64,000 nt of DNA. Source: Kitasatospora sp. NBC_00315. Its GTDB lineage: Bacteria > Actinomycetota > Actinomycetes > Streptomycetales > Streptomycetaceae. The notes beneath the pieces are model-generated. The model was given only the letters and a program-made list of their open reading frames with translations. It did no database searches and was not told the DNA's origin. Within the stretch, counting starts at the first letter, position 1. Each line of letters begins with the position of its first letter. Positions 34,448 through 42,999 of this stretch are shown piece by piece. The DNA lies in NCBI RefSeq assembly GCF_041435095.1, contig NZ_CP108025.1, positions 1,860,001-1,924,000 of the forward strand, read 5' to 3'. The translations under genes were made by a program, and so were the position numbers.

Positions 34448-34501
34448 GAGAGCGCTCTCGCAGTGATTGAGATGGTTGCGCCCACGTTTCCGTCATGTCA
34501 A
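34448..34501 (-). promoter_or_regulatory. Promoter and operator of the GH16-fusion gene
   Basis: Minus-strand TTGACA (complement of 34496-34501) and AACCAT (complement of 34472-34477) are 18 nt apart. GAGAGCGCTCTC at 34448-34459 lies just downstream, within a 20-bp imperfect palindrome (34444-34463). Confidence 0.7.
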
Positions 34502-34578
34502 GCCCCCTGCGCGCATCGGTACCTGACGCCGCGCCTGCGGTAAAAGCGCTGCACTGCAACGTTCCTGGACGAGAACCC

Positions 34579-34632
34579 TTGACAACACCGGGGCGAGAAG
34601 CCAGGCTCCAGGGCCATGGGAGAGCGCTCTCC
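34579..34632 (+). promoter_or_regulatory. Promoter and operator of the transporter operon
   Basis: TTGACA at 34579-34584 and CAGGCT at 34602-34607 (17-nt spacer) precede the perfect 14-bp palindrome GGAGAGCGCTCTCC (34619-34632). The layout mirrors the divergent GH16-fusion promoter 80-180 bp away. The remainder of the 419-bp intergenic region holds no gene. Confidence 0.72.
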
Positions 34633-34753
34633 ACCTGTTTCCACCCGTTTCCACCCGCGCTCCCCTGCCCTACCCGGAGATTTCCCGGCCTGTCGGGGAG
34701 ATCTCCCTCCCTTCGCCCATCAGGCCCGGCGCCGCCCCCCGCAAGGAGTCCGC

Positions 34754-36052
34754 ATGTCCCCCCTTCGTACCGGTCCGAGAACCCGGCTGCTCGGCACCGC
34801 CACCGCGCTGGCCGCCCTGCTGGCCGTGGCCGGCTGTTCCAGCAGCGGCAGCACCCAGGCGCAGGACGACCCCAACGAGAAGATCACGCTGAGCGTCAAC
34901 CTGTTCTCCGACTTCGGCTACGCGGATCTCTACAAGGCGTACGAGCAGACCCACCCGAACATCACCATCAAGGAGAACCGCGCCGACATGGGCGCGCACC
35001 ACCAGAACCTGCAGGCGCACCTGCTGGCCGGTTCCGGTACCGCCGACATCGAGGCGATCGAGATCGGCCAGGTCGCCGGCTTCCAGCCGCAGGCGTCCAA
35101 GTTCGTCAACTTCCTGGACAACGGCGTCGACGCGAACCAGTGGGTGCCGTCCAAGACCGCTCCCGCCTCCAGCGCCGACGGCAAGACCCTCTTCGGCCTG
35201 GGCACCGACATGGGCGGCATGGCGCTCTGCTACCGCAGCGACCTCTTCAAGGCCGCCGGTCTGCCCACCGACCGCGACCAGGTCTCGGCCCTGATGGGCG
35301 ACTGGAAGTCCTACATCGCCACCGGCAAGCAGTTCCTGGCCAACAGCCCGAACAAGGACGTCCGCTGGTTCGACAGCGGCGGCAACCTGTTCAGCGCCGT
35401 CGAGGCGCAGGCGCCGACCGGGTACTACGACACCTCGGGCAAGCCGGTCGTCACCACCAACCCGGCCGTCAAGGACGCGTTCGACCTGGTGGCCGGCGCC
35501 ATCAAGGACGGCGAGTCGGCCGGCATCCAGGCCTTCACCCCGGCCTGGGACACCGGTTTCCAGAAGAGCCAGTTCGCCACCGTGGCCTGCCCGGCCTGGA
35601 TGAGCTACGAGTTCAAGGCCAACCCGCCCACCGACGGCGGCACCTGGGACATGGCCCGGATCCCGGGCGGCGGCGGCAACTGGGGCGGCTCGTACCTCTC
35701 GGTGCCCAAGTCCGGCAAGCACACCAAGGCCGCCGTCGAGCTGGCCAAGTGGCTGACCGCCCCCGAGCAGGAGGGCAAGCTCTTCAAGGAGAAGGGCTAC
35801 TTCCCCTCCGACCAGGCGCTCTGGAGCCAGCCGGACATCGCGGACCACACCGAGCCGCTGTTCAACAACGCGCCCACCGGCAAGATCTTCTCGCAGTCCG
35901 CGAAGGACCTGAAGCCCCAGCCGCTCGGCGCCCACGGCGCGGAGATCGGCACCGCCCTCGGCAACGCGCTGACCTCGGTCGAGCAGGGCAAGGCGGACGG
36001 CGCCGGAGCCTGGACGAAGGCTCTCGCCGACATCGCCAACATCAACGGCTGA
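34754..36052 (+). CDS. Sugar-binding lipoprotein, CebE-like paralogue
   Basis: 432 aa. Signal sequence RLLGTATALAALLAVAGC with lipobox VAGC; AAGGAG precedes ATG 34754. The mature domain is a CUT1 binding protein closely related to the CebE protein at 47616: FGYADLYKAYEQTHPNITIK here corresponds to FGYKEAGLFDAYTALHPNIT there, and both have a GTD-GPMA/GGMALCYR-type stretch. It is the first gene of a four-gene operon with two permeases and a GH3. Under the GAGAGCGCTCTC operator, the ligand is probably a beta-1,3-gluco-oligosaccharide such as laminaribiose, not cellobiose; that is inferred. Confidence 0.9.
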   Translation: MSPLRTGPRTRLLGTATALAALLAVAGCSSSGSTQAQDDPNEKITLSVNLFSDFGYADLYKAYEQTHPNITIKENRADMGAHHQNLQAHLLAGSGTADIEAIEIGQVAGFQPQASKFVNFLDNGVDANQWVPSKTAPASSADGKTLFGLGTDMGGMALCYRSDLFKAAGLPTDRDQVSALMGDWKSYIATGKQFLANSPNKDVRWFDSGGNLFSAVEAQAPTGYYDTSGKPVVTTNPAVKDAFDLVAGAIKDGESAGIQAFTPAWDTGFQKSQFATVACPAWMSYEFKANPPTDGGTWDMARIPGGGGNWGGSYLSVPKSGKHTKAAVELAKWLTAPEQEGKLFKEKGYFPSDQALWSQPDIADHTEPLFNNAPTGKIFSQSAKDLKPQPLGAHGAEIGTALGNALTSVEQGKADGAGAWTKALADIANING

Positions 36053-36065
36053 CCCTCACAAGCCC

Positions 36066-36103
36066 GCGGTACCGGCGCGGCCCTGACACCGCGCCGGTAC
36101 CGC
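36066..36103. promoter_or_regulatory. Intercistronic stem-loop between binding-protein and permease genes
   Basis: A perfect 15-bp stem (GCGGTACCGGCGCGG) with an 8-nt loop sits 13 nt after the binding-protein stop. Such hairpins attenuate transcription or stabilise the upstream mRNA so that binding protein exceeds permease. Confidence 0.6.
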
Positions 36104-36130
36104 GTCCACCCTCGCAAGGAGCTCATCAGC

Positions 36131-37099
36131 ATGGCTGCGTCCGTCTCCGCCGAGCGGCCCGCGCGGGCCGCTCGCGCGCCCGTGGCGACCCGGCGTTGGC
36201 ACCGGATCGACCGCACCGTCTCGCCGTACCTCTACATCACGCCGTTCTTCCTGGTCTTCGCGGTCTTCGGGCTCTTTCCGATGCTCTACACCGGGTACGT
36301 CTCGATGACCAACTGGCGGGCCGACGTCCCCGGCAGTGAGAGCCAGTGGGTCGGCCTGCAGAACTACGGCAAGCTCGTCGACGACCCGTTCTTCTGGAAC
36401 GCCCTGAAGAACACCGTCGGCATCGGGGCGCTCTCGACCGTCCCGCAGCTGGTGATCGCGCTCGGCCTGGCGCACCTGCTGAACTACCGGATGCGCGGGC
36501 GGACCTTCTTCCGTCTCGGCGTGATGCTGCCGAACGTCACCTCGGTCGCCGCCGTGACCCTCATCTTCGTCCAACTGTTCGGCCGGGACTACGGGTTGAT
36601 CAACTGGACGCTCGGACTGTTCGGCGTCGACCACATCGACTGGCAGGCCGGCACGCTCTCCTCCTGGTCGGCCATCTCCACCATCGTCACCTGGCGCTGG
36701 ACGGGCTACAACGCGCTGATCTTCCTCGCCGCGATGCAGGCCGTGCCGTTCGAGCTGTACGAGGCGGCCGCCATCGACGGGGCCAGCCGCTGGCGGCAGT
36801 TCCGCTCGATCACCGTCCCGATGCTGCGTCCGACCATCCTGTTCGCGGTGATCGTCTCCACCATCGGCGCCCTCCAGCTGTTCGGCGAGCCGATGCTCTT
36901 CAGCCAGCAGCAGGACCCGACCACCGGGGGCTCCCAGCACCAGTTCCAGACCCTGGCGCTGTACTCGTACAACCAGTTCTGGGGCCGGTTCAAGTACGGC
37001 TACGGCGCGGCCGTGTCCTGGGCGATGTTCCTGCTGATCGTCGTGATCGTGGCCGCCAACCTGCTCGCCGCCCGCCGCATGAAGGGGCTGGACGCCTGA
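36131..37099 (+). CDS. ABC sugar permease, CebF/MalF-type
   Basis: 322 aa with six predicted membrane segments; the first is [23 protein letters not shown] loop: YEAAAIDGASRWRQFRSITV. ATG 36131 follows AAGGAG. It is a paralogue of the CebF protein at 46324 ([17 protein letters not shown] there), indicating that the two transporters arose by duplication of a whole module. Its stop overlaps the next start by 1 nt (TGATG). As in other streptomycete CUT1 systems the ATPase is not encoded here. Confidence 0.93.
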   Translation: MAASVSAERPARAARAPVATRRWHRIDRTVSPYLYITPFFLVFAVFGLFPMLYTGYVSMTNWRADVPGSESQWVGLQNYGKLVDDPFFWNALKNTVGIGALSTVPQLVIALGLAHLLNYRMRGRTFFRLGVMLPNVTSVAAVTLIFVQLFGRDYGLINWTLGLFGVDHIDWQAGTLSSWSAISTIVTWRWTGYNALIFLAAMQAVPFELYEAAAIDGASRWRQFRSITVPMLRPTILFAVIVSTIGALQLFGEPMLFSQQQDPTTGGSQHQFQTLALYSYNQFWGRFKYGYGAAVSWAMFLLIVVIVAANLLAARRMKGLDA

Positions 37100-37932
37100 T
37101 GAGCCGCAACCGCCAACTCTCCGCCGGCCGGGGCGTGTACGTCGTCCTCGCGGTCGCCGTCGTGGTCTCGGTGTTCCCGCTCTACTGGACACTGGTCGCC
37201 GCCTCGCGCACCAACACCGACATCCACAGCGTGCCGCCGATCCTGCTGCCGGGCGGCAACCTGCTCCACAACATCGGCCAGGCGTTCAGCCAGACCGACA
37301 TGGGCCTGGCGATGCTCAACTCGCTGACCGTCTCCGGCATCGTCACCGCGAGCGTGGTGCTCACCTCGACCTTCGGCGGCTTCGCGTTCGCCAAGCTGCC
37401 GTTCCGGGGGCGCAAGCCGCTGCTCGCGACGGTGGTGGCCACCATGATGGTCCCGACCCAGCTGGGCATCATCCCGCTCTACATCATGATGGCGAACTGG
37501 CTGCACTGGGCCGACCACCTTCAGGCGCTGATCGTGCCGGCCGCAGCCAACGCCTTCGGGCTGTTCTTCATGCGCCAGTACCTGGTCGGCGCGCTGCCCG
37601 ACGAACTGCTGGACGCCGGCCGGATGGACGGCTGCACCACGCGCGGGCTCGCCTGGCACATCGTGCTGCCGGCCGCCCGCCCCGCGATGGGCGTCCTCGG
37701 CATGCTGACCTTCATGGCCACCTGGAACGACTTCTACTGGCCCAAGATCGTGATGACCCAGCAGAACCCCACCATCCAGCTCACCCTCTCCGAGCTGGCC
37801 AGTGGCTACATCAAGGACTACTCGCTCGTGCTGACCGGCGCACTCGTCGCCAGCCTCCCCGTCATCGCGGTGTTCCTGCTGATGGGCCGCCAGATCATCG
37901 ACGGAATCATGCAGGGAGCCACGAAGGGATGA
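37099..37932 (+). CDS. ABC sugar permease, CebG/MalG-type
   Basis: 277 aa, six membrane segments beginning VYVVLAVAVVVSVFPLYWTL. EAA loop: LLDAGRMDGCTTRGLAWHIV; the C-terminus IIDGIMQGATKG is typical. It is tightly coupled on both sides: 1-nt overlap with the MalF-type gene and 4-nt ATGA overlap with the GH3 gene. It is about 40 residues shorter at the N-terminus than the CebG paralogue at 45365, which has a charged extension. Confidence 0.93.
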   Translation: MSRNRQLSAGRGVYVVLAVAVVVSVFPLYWTLVAASRTNTDIHSVPPILLPGGNLLHNIGQAFSQTDMGLAMLNSLTVSGIVTASVVLTSTFGGFAFAKLPFRGRKPLLATVVATMMVPTQLGIIPLYIMMANWLHWADHLQALIVPAAANAFGLFFMRQYLVGALPDELLDAGRMDGCTTRGLAWHIVLPAARPAMGVLGMLTFMATWNDFYWPKIVMTQQNPTIQLTLSELASGYIKDYSLVLTGALVASLPVIAVFLLMGRQIIDGIMQGATKG

Positions 37933-40418
37933 CCGACATCCAAGCAACGGATCGCGCCACCGACGGGTTCGAGAAGGCGCTCGCCGACCTCGACGTCGCG
38001 CGCAAGGCCCGGATGGTCTCCGGCGGCGGGACGTTCCGCACCAGTGCCGAGCCCGCCGTCGGTCTGCGCCCGGTGATCACCTCCGACGGGCCGGTCGGCG
38101 TGCGCGGCGAACGCTGGGACGAGGCCGACACCGCGCTGGCCCTGCCGTCCGTCACCGCGATGGCGGCCAGCTGGGACGAGCCGCTGGTCCGCGAACTCGG
38201 CGCGCTGCTGGCCGCCGAGGCGCGCCGCAAGGGCGTCCACATGCTGCTCGGCCCGACCCTCAACCTGCACCGGTCCCCGCTCGGCGGGCGGCACTTCGAG
38301 TGCTTCTCCGAGGATCCGCTGCTCACCGGCCGGATCGGCGCCGCCTACATCACGGGCGTGCAGAGCGGCGGGGTCGCGGCCACCGCCAAGCACTACGTCG
38401 CCAACGACTCCGAGACCGAACGCCTCACCCTGGACGCCCAGCTGGACGAGCGCACGCTGCGCGAGGTCTACCTGGCCCCCTTCGAGGCCGCCGTCCGGGC
38501 CGGGGTGTGGGCGGTGATGTCCGCCTACAACCGGGTCAACGGCGAGGCGATGAGCGAGAGTTCACTGCTGGCCGAGCCGCTCAAGGGCGAGTGGGGCTTC
38601 GACGGCCTGGTGGTCTCCGACTGGGGAGCCGTCCGCACCACCGAGTCCTCCGGCGCCGCCGCCGTCGACCTGGCCATGCCGGGGCCGAACGAGCACTGGG
38701 GCGCCGCGCTGGCCGCCGCCGTCCTGGACGGCCTGGTGGACGAGGCGGCACTGGACGACAAGGTGCTCCGGCTGCTGCGGCTGGCCGCCCGGGTCGGGGC
38801 CCTGGGCGAGCCGGGCGAACCCGCCCCCGCCACCGCGCCGCAGCTCCCCACTCCCGGCGACCCCGCCACCCGGGGCCTGCTGCGCCGGGCCGCCGCGGCG
38901 GGTTCCGTGCTGGTGAGCAACCGGAGCGGGCTGCTGCCGCTGGACGCCGGCGCGCTGCGCCGGGTGGCCGTGATCGGCCCGAACGCCGCGACCGCGCGGG
39001 TGCAGGGCGGCGGCAGCGCGGCGGTCTTCCCCGCGGCCGTCGTCTCCCCGCTGGACGGCATCCGGGCCGCGCTGGCGCCGGAGGTGTCCGTCGTGCACGC
39101 GGCGGGCGTGCGCACCGCGCTGCGGCCGACCCCGCTGGAGCGCACCGACTGCCACAGCCCGGCCAGTGGCGAGGCCGGCCTGCTGGCGCGCTATCTCACC
39201 GCCGACGGCAGGGAGCTGCACTCCGAGCACCGGCTGAGCGGGCGGATCCTGGAGCCGTCGGTGAGCACCGACCTCAGCGCCCTCGGGATGGTCGAGGTCA
39301 GTACGGTCTTCCGGGCGCCGGCCGCCGGGCGGTGGCGCTTCGGCGTGATCGGGCTGGGCCGGGTGCTGCTCCAGGCCGACGGGCGGACCCTGCTCGACGA
39401 GTACATCACGCCGGAGTCGGACGACCCGACCTACCTGCACGTCTCGCCCTCCTTCCGGCAGGTCGGGCTGGATCTCGCGGCCGGCCAGGAGGTGGCCCTG
39501 CTGGCCCGGCGCACGGTCGAGGCCGCGCACGGCCGGGTGCTCAGCCTGGCCGTCGACCCGCCGCTGGACGCGTTGGACGCGGAGCTCGCGGCGGCCGTCG
39601 AGCTGGCCCGGGGGGCGGACGCCGTGGTCGTGGTGGTGGGCACCACCGACGAGCACGAGAGCGAGGGCTTCGACCGGACCACCCTGCGGCTGCCCGGCGA
39701 CCAGGACGCGTTGGTGTCGGCGGTGGCCGCCGCCAATCCGGCGACGGTGGTGGTCGTGAACACCGGCGGGCCCGTCCTGCTGCCGTGGCGTGAGGAGGTG
39801 GCGGCGGTGCTGCTCGGCTGGTTCCCCGGCCAGGAGGGCGGCGACGGGCTGGCGGACGTCCTGTTCGGCCTGGCCGAGCCGGGCGGACGGCTGCCGACCA
39901 GCTGGCCGGCCGAGGAGCGGGACGTCCCGGTGTTCGACACCACCCCGCTGGACGGCGTACTCGCGTACCGCGAGGGACTGCACGTCGGGTACCGGGGCTG
40001 GCTGCGCGCGGAGGCCGAGCCGGCGTACTGGTTCGGGCACGGCCTGGGCTACGGCGAGTGGGAGTACCTCTCGGTCGAGGCGCCCGCGCAGGCCGCGCTC
40101 GGCGCCGCGCTCACCGTGCGGGTCACCCTGCGCAACACCGGTACCCGCGGCTCGCGCGAGGTGGTGCAGCTGTACCTGGCCCGGGCCGACAGCTCGGTGG
40201 AGCGGCCGGTGCGCTGGCTGGCCGGGTTCGCGGCGGTCCGGGCGGAGCCGGGGCAGCGGGTGGTGGCCGAGATCACGGTGGCGGCGCGGGCGCTGGAGCA
40301 CTGGTCGGCCGAGCGGCGCCGCTGGATCGGCGAGCCGGGCGGGTTCACCGTGCTGGTCGGCCCCTCCTGCGGTGAGCTGCCACTGAGCGCCGGGGTGCGG
40401 GTGCTCCCCTCGCGCTGA
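37929..40418 (+). CDS. Cytoplasmic GH3 beta-glucosidase with PA14 domain
   Basis: 829 aa, no signal peptide. The N-terminal GH3 barrel (about 20-300) has nucleophile D231 in LVVSDWGAV and the substrate-binding KHYVANDSETER. The alpha/beta sandwich is split by a PA14 domain (about 417-560; LQADGRTLLDEYI), as in barley-type beta-glucosidases with broad beta-1,3/1,4 specificity. TDEHESEGFDR (about 575) carries the acid/base region. A fibronectin III-like domain ends the protein. The 4-nt overlap with the permease gene marks it as the enzyme that hydrolyses the imported oligosaccharide. Confidence 0.92.
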   Translation: MTDIQATDRATDGFEKALADLDVARKARMVSGGGTFRTSAEPAVGLRPVITSDGPVGVRGERWDEADTALALPSVTAMAASWDEPLVRELGALLAAEARRKGVHMLLGPTLNLHRSPLGGRHFECFSEDPLLTGRIGAAYITGVQSGGVAATAKHYVANDSETERLTLDAQLDERTLREVYLAPFEAAVRAGVWAVMSAYNRVNGEAMSESSLLAEPLKGEWGFDGLVVSDWGAVRTTESSGAAAVDLAMPGPNEHWGAALAAAVLDGLVDEAALDDKVLRLLRLAARVGALGEPGEPAPATAPQLPTPGDPATRGLLRRAAAAGSVLVSNRSGLLPLDAGALRRVAVIGPNAATARVQGGGSAAVFPAAVVSPLDGIRAALAPEVSVVHAAGVRTALRPTPLERTDCHSPASGEAGLLARYLTADGRELHSEHRLSGRILEPSVSTDLSALGMVEVSTVFRAPAAGRWRFGVIGLGRVLLQADGRTLLDEYITPESDDPTYLHVSPSFRQVGLDLAAGQEVALLARRTVEAAHGRVLSLAVDPPLDALDAELAAAVELARGADAVVVVVGTTDEHESEGFDRTTLRLPGDQDALVSAVAAANPATVVVVNTGGPVLLPWREEVAAVLLGWFPGQEGGDGLADVLFGLAEPGGRLPTSWPAEERDVPVFDTTPLDGVLAYREGLHVGYRGWLRAEAEPAYWFGHGLGYGEWEYLSVEAPAQAALGAALTVRVTLRNTGTRGSREVVQLYLARADSSVERPVRWLAGFAAVRAEPGQRVVAEITVAARALEHWSAERRRWIGEPGGFTVLVGPSCGELPLSAGVRVLPSR

Positions 40419-40437
40419 CGCCCCGGGGCGGGGGGAC

Positions 40438-40470
40438 GGGAGGCTGCCCGGGGACAGCGGGGAGCCTCCC
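40438..40470. terminator. Terminator after the transporter-GH3 operon
   Basis: GGGAGGCT and AGCCTCCC form an 8-bp stem around a GC-rich loop that itself pairs, 20 nt after the GH3 stop and between convergent genes. Confidence 0.55.
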
Positions 40471-40486
40471 CGGGCGGCGGCCCCGG

Positions 40487-41383
40487 TCACTCCACCGGGA
40501 AGTCGCCCAGCGTGAACGGCAGGCCGAGCCGCTCGACGATCCGGCGGCCGAGCGGCGCGGCCGCCTCGTGCAGGCGGCGGGCGTCGTCCGTCCCGATCGC
40601 CTGCCAGGGGGCCGCTGCGAGGCGGTCGGTGGCGTCCTCGACCTCCTCGCGGAGCGTTCGGCCCTCGGGGGTGAGGGTGCCGTCCGCGGCCAGCAGGCCG
40701 CGGGCGGCGAGGCGCTGCTCGGCGGCCTCCCAGTCGGTGTCGCTCCACTCCCGGCGGGCCTGGATGCTCGCCCGCCGCTCGCCGCCCGCGGCGGTGATGG
40801 TGACCAGCGCCTCGACCGGGTCCAGACCGAGGTGGAGCAGGGCCTCGTGGTGGCCGTCCCCCCGGTACTCACGCAGCGTGGTGGCCGCCTGCCAGAGCGC
40901 GAGATGCGGCTCGGCGGGCAGCGGCAGCGCGCTGTTGGCGGCGCCCAGCGGCCGGCCGTAGCCGGTGCAGGCGGCCGCCGCGCGGGCGGCCAGGGCCGCC
41001 GCGTCGGCGAGCGCGTCCGAGCCGATCAGCCGGTCGCCCAGCAGGTCCCGAAGGGCCCGGTCGGCGGCGACCAGCCGGGCGGCCAGGACTACCTCGGGCG
41101 TGGTCACCGCCCAGATCTGCGGGATCTCCCGGGCGGCCATCCGCGGGTTGAAGTGGTAGAAGACCGCGTCCACCACGGCCGGACGGACGGCGCCCAGCGG
41201 CGCGATGCGACCGGCGTAGTAGGGCGCCCAGGCGCTGGTCAGACCGATCTCCCGGAAGACCTCGGTGGCCTGCGGGGCGAGAATGATCACCGCGTGGTAC
41301 GGCTCCAGGGCGTCACGCAGGGCGCGGGCGCGGCGCAGCGCGAGGGGGCGCGGGGACACGGCCTGGTCGGTGGTGACGGGCAC
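40487..41383 (-). CDS. SCO6745-like helix-turn-helix protein
   Basis: 298 aa, start GTG 41383 after GGAG. It belongs to a streptomycete family recognised as SCO6745-like: helical N-terminal half (VIILAPQATEVFREIGLTSA, WAPYYAGRIAPLGAV) and a MarR-like winged-helix half (REWSDTDWEAAEQRLAARGL, LTPEGRTLREEVEDATDRLA). Function uncharacterised. An inverted repeat with 10-bp arms (41400-41428) overlies its promoter, which would fit autoregulation if the winged helix binds DNA. It could equally be an enzyme-like fold with a vestigial helix-turn-helix. Confidence 0.8.
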   Translation of the reverse strand: MPVTTDQAVSPRPLALRRARALRDALEPYHAVIILAPQATEVFREIGLTSAWAPYYAGRIAPLGAVRPAVVDAVFYHFNPRMAAREIPQIWAVTTPEVVLAARLVAADRALRDLLGDRLIGSDALADAAALAARAAAACTGYGRPLGAANSALPLPAEPHLALWQAATTLREYRGDGHHEALLHLGLDPVEALVTITAAGGERRASIQARREWSDTDWEAAEQRLAARGLLAADGTLTPEGRTLREEVEDATDRLAAAPWQAIGTDDARRLHEAAAPLGRRIVERLGLPFTLGDFPVE

Positions 41384-41399
41384 GGTGGTTCTCCATAAT

Positions 41400-41428
41400 T
41401 TAACAACCTAGACCATTGAGGTTGTCAA
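41400..41428 (-). promoter_or_regulatory. Promoter-embedded inverted repeat of the SCO6745-like gene
   Basis: Arms TTAACAACCT (41400-41409) and AGGTTGTCAA (41419-41428) match at nine of ten positions, with a 9-nt spacer. The minus-strand arm contains TTGACA, a good -35 box, and TTAAAT lies at the -10 position near the start codon. Confidence 0.6.
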
Positions 41429-41456
41429 CCATACCCCTGGTCGCCGCGACCGGCGG

Positions 41457-42275
41457 TCAGGCTCGCGCGTACGCCGCCGCCCGCTCCACCAGCTCCTGCG
41501 GCGGACGCACGCCGGTGTACAGCACGAACTGCTCCAGCCCCTGCCGCACCAGCACCTCGTGCCCGCTGATCACCTGCTTGCCGTGCTCGCGCGCGTACCG
41601 CACCAGCGGCGTCGCCTCCGGCAGGGCGACCACGTCGAAGACCGTCCGCGCGGCCTCGACGGTGGCGGTCTCGAAGGCGAGGTCGTCCGCCTCGCAGCCG
41701 CCCCGCATGCCGATCGGCGTCGCGTTGACGATCAGGTCCGCGCGCAGCCCGCCGGCCTCCGCCCGCCAGGCGTAGCCGTGCGCGTCGGCCAGCGCGCGGC
41801 CGGCGGCCTCGTTTCGCGCGACGACCGTGCCCGAGCGGAGGCCGGCGTCGCCGAGCGCGCCGAGCACGGCCTTGGCCATGCCGCCGCTCCCCCGTACCGC
41901 GACGCTCGCCCCGGCGGGCACCTGGTGGGTGTCGAGCAGTTGCCGGACGGCGAGGTAGTCGGTGTTGTGGGCGCGCAGCACACCGTCGTCGTTGACGATC
42001 GTGTTGACCGACCGGATGGCGGCGGCGGAGGCGTCGAGTTCGTCGACGAGGGCGATCACGTCCTCCTTGAACGGCATCGAGATCGCGCAGCCCCGGATGC
42101 CCAGGGCCCGCACGCCGCCGATCGCCGCCGGCAGGTCGGTGGTGGTGAACGCCTTGTAGAGGTAGTCCAGCCCCAGCTCTCCGAACAGGAAGTTGTGGAA
42201 CCGGGTGCCGAAGTCACCCGGCCTGGCCGCCAGGGACATGCACAGCCGGGTGTCCTTGCTGATCCGCGTCGTCAT
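41457..42275 (-). CDS. Shikimate dehydrogenase-like oxidoreductase
   Basis: 272 aa. The N-terminal substrate domain has the AroE-type ISMPFKEDVIALVDEL (catalytic Lys in PFK) and SVNTIVNDDGVLRAHNTDY (catalytic Asp). The nucleotide-binding domain (about 110-240) has the loop VRGSGGMAKAV instead of the usual GAGG(A)xR, and VNATPIGMRG. It may be a YdiB/RifI-like shikimate or quinate dehydrogenase paralogue, not the biosynthetic AroE, because it stands alone and away from aro genes. The ATG at 42275 starts directly with a plausible N-terminus. The cofactor cannot be determined from sequence alone. Confidence 0.83.
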   Translation of the reverse strand: MTTRISKDTRLCMSLAARPGDFGTRFHNFLFGELGLDYLYKAFTTTDLPAAIGGVRALGIRGCAISMPFKEDVIALVDELDASAAAIRSVNTIVNDDGVLRAHNTDYLAVRQLLDTHQVPAGASVAVRGSGGMAKAVLGALGDAGLRSGTVVARNEAAGRALADAHGYAWRAEAGGLRADLIVNATPIGMRGGCEADDLAFETATVEAARTVFDVVALPEATPLVRYAREHGKQVISGHEVLVRQGLEQFVLYTGVRPPQELVERAAAYARA

Positions 42276-42399
42276 GCTCCGCCGCCTCGCCCTTCGTCCC
42301 GCCGTGACGGACGCCCCGTCCGTGCTCGCGCACTCACCCTGCCCGATCGGGGCGATCGCGCCAAAGCGGCGCGGCCACGCGGGCGGGGTGTCCGGGCGG

Positions 42400-42897
42400 T
42401 CAGGAGCGGCGCAGCGCCCGGGGCAGCACGAACCAGAGGGCGGCGAACATGGCGACGGTGGCCGAGCCGACGGCGAGGGCCGCCCCGGTGCCGAGCACCA
42501 CGTCGGTCACCAGCAGGACCGACCCGCTGAGGGCGAGTGCCAGGAAGAGCTGGCCGATCAGCGCGAATCGGGAGGAGATCGCGACGATCCGCCGCTTGGC
42601 GCCCTGGTGGAACAGGCCCCGGTGCAGGGCGACCGGGGTGGCGAGGACGGCCGAGGCGACCACCGAGAGCAGCAGGGTGGTGAGGTAGACGCCGGTCTCG
42701 AAGTCGCTGAGCTGCGGGAAGCGGCTGGTGAACGCCAGGCCGAGCAGGAACGCGAAGACGATCTGGACCCCGGTCTGCAGCACCCGCAGTTCCTGGAGCA
42801 GCTCGATCAGGTTCCGGTCGGCCCGCTCGTCCGGTGTCTCGCGGCGCTCCGCGGGCGGTGGGGAGGAGTCGGGCACGCCGTCCGCGGGGGTCGTCAC
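42400..42897 (-). CDS. DUF6328 membrane protein
   Basis: 165 aa from GTG 42897. After an acidic/Pro-rich N-terminus and ADRNLIELLQELRVLQTGVQ, typical of DUF6328, four membrane segments follow (about 45-65, 75-95, 110-130, 135-155). No Shine-Dalgarno precedes the GTG; an upstream in-frame TTG would add 12 residues. The function of the family is unknown. It is flanked by unrelated genes on the same strand, with a gap of about 100 bp on each side. Confidence 0.8.
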   Translation of the reverse strand: MTTPADGVPDSSPPPAERRETPDERADRNLIELLQELRVLQTGVQIVFAFLLGLAFTSRFPQLSDFETGVYLTTLLLSVVASAVLATPVALHRGLFHQGAKRRIVAISSRFALIGQLFLALALSGSVLLVTDVVLGTGAALAVGSATVAMFAALWFVLPRALRRS

Positions 42898-42999
42898 CGA
42901 CAGCAGCGTCGCGCACCGAGGGCGGGCACGCAAGCCCCGTGCCCCGGTCGGCGCAACGGCGCGAACGACCGGGGCCCGCGGAGCGCGGTGGCCGGGCTC

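Noticed and set aside
42276..42399. Possible short gene between the DUF6328 and shikimate dehydrogenase-like genes
   Set aside because: No frame with a credible start, ribosome-binding site or homology in this gap.
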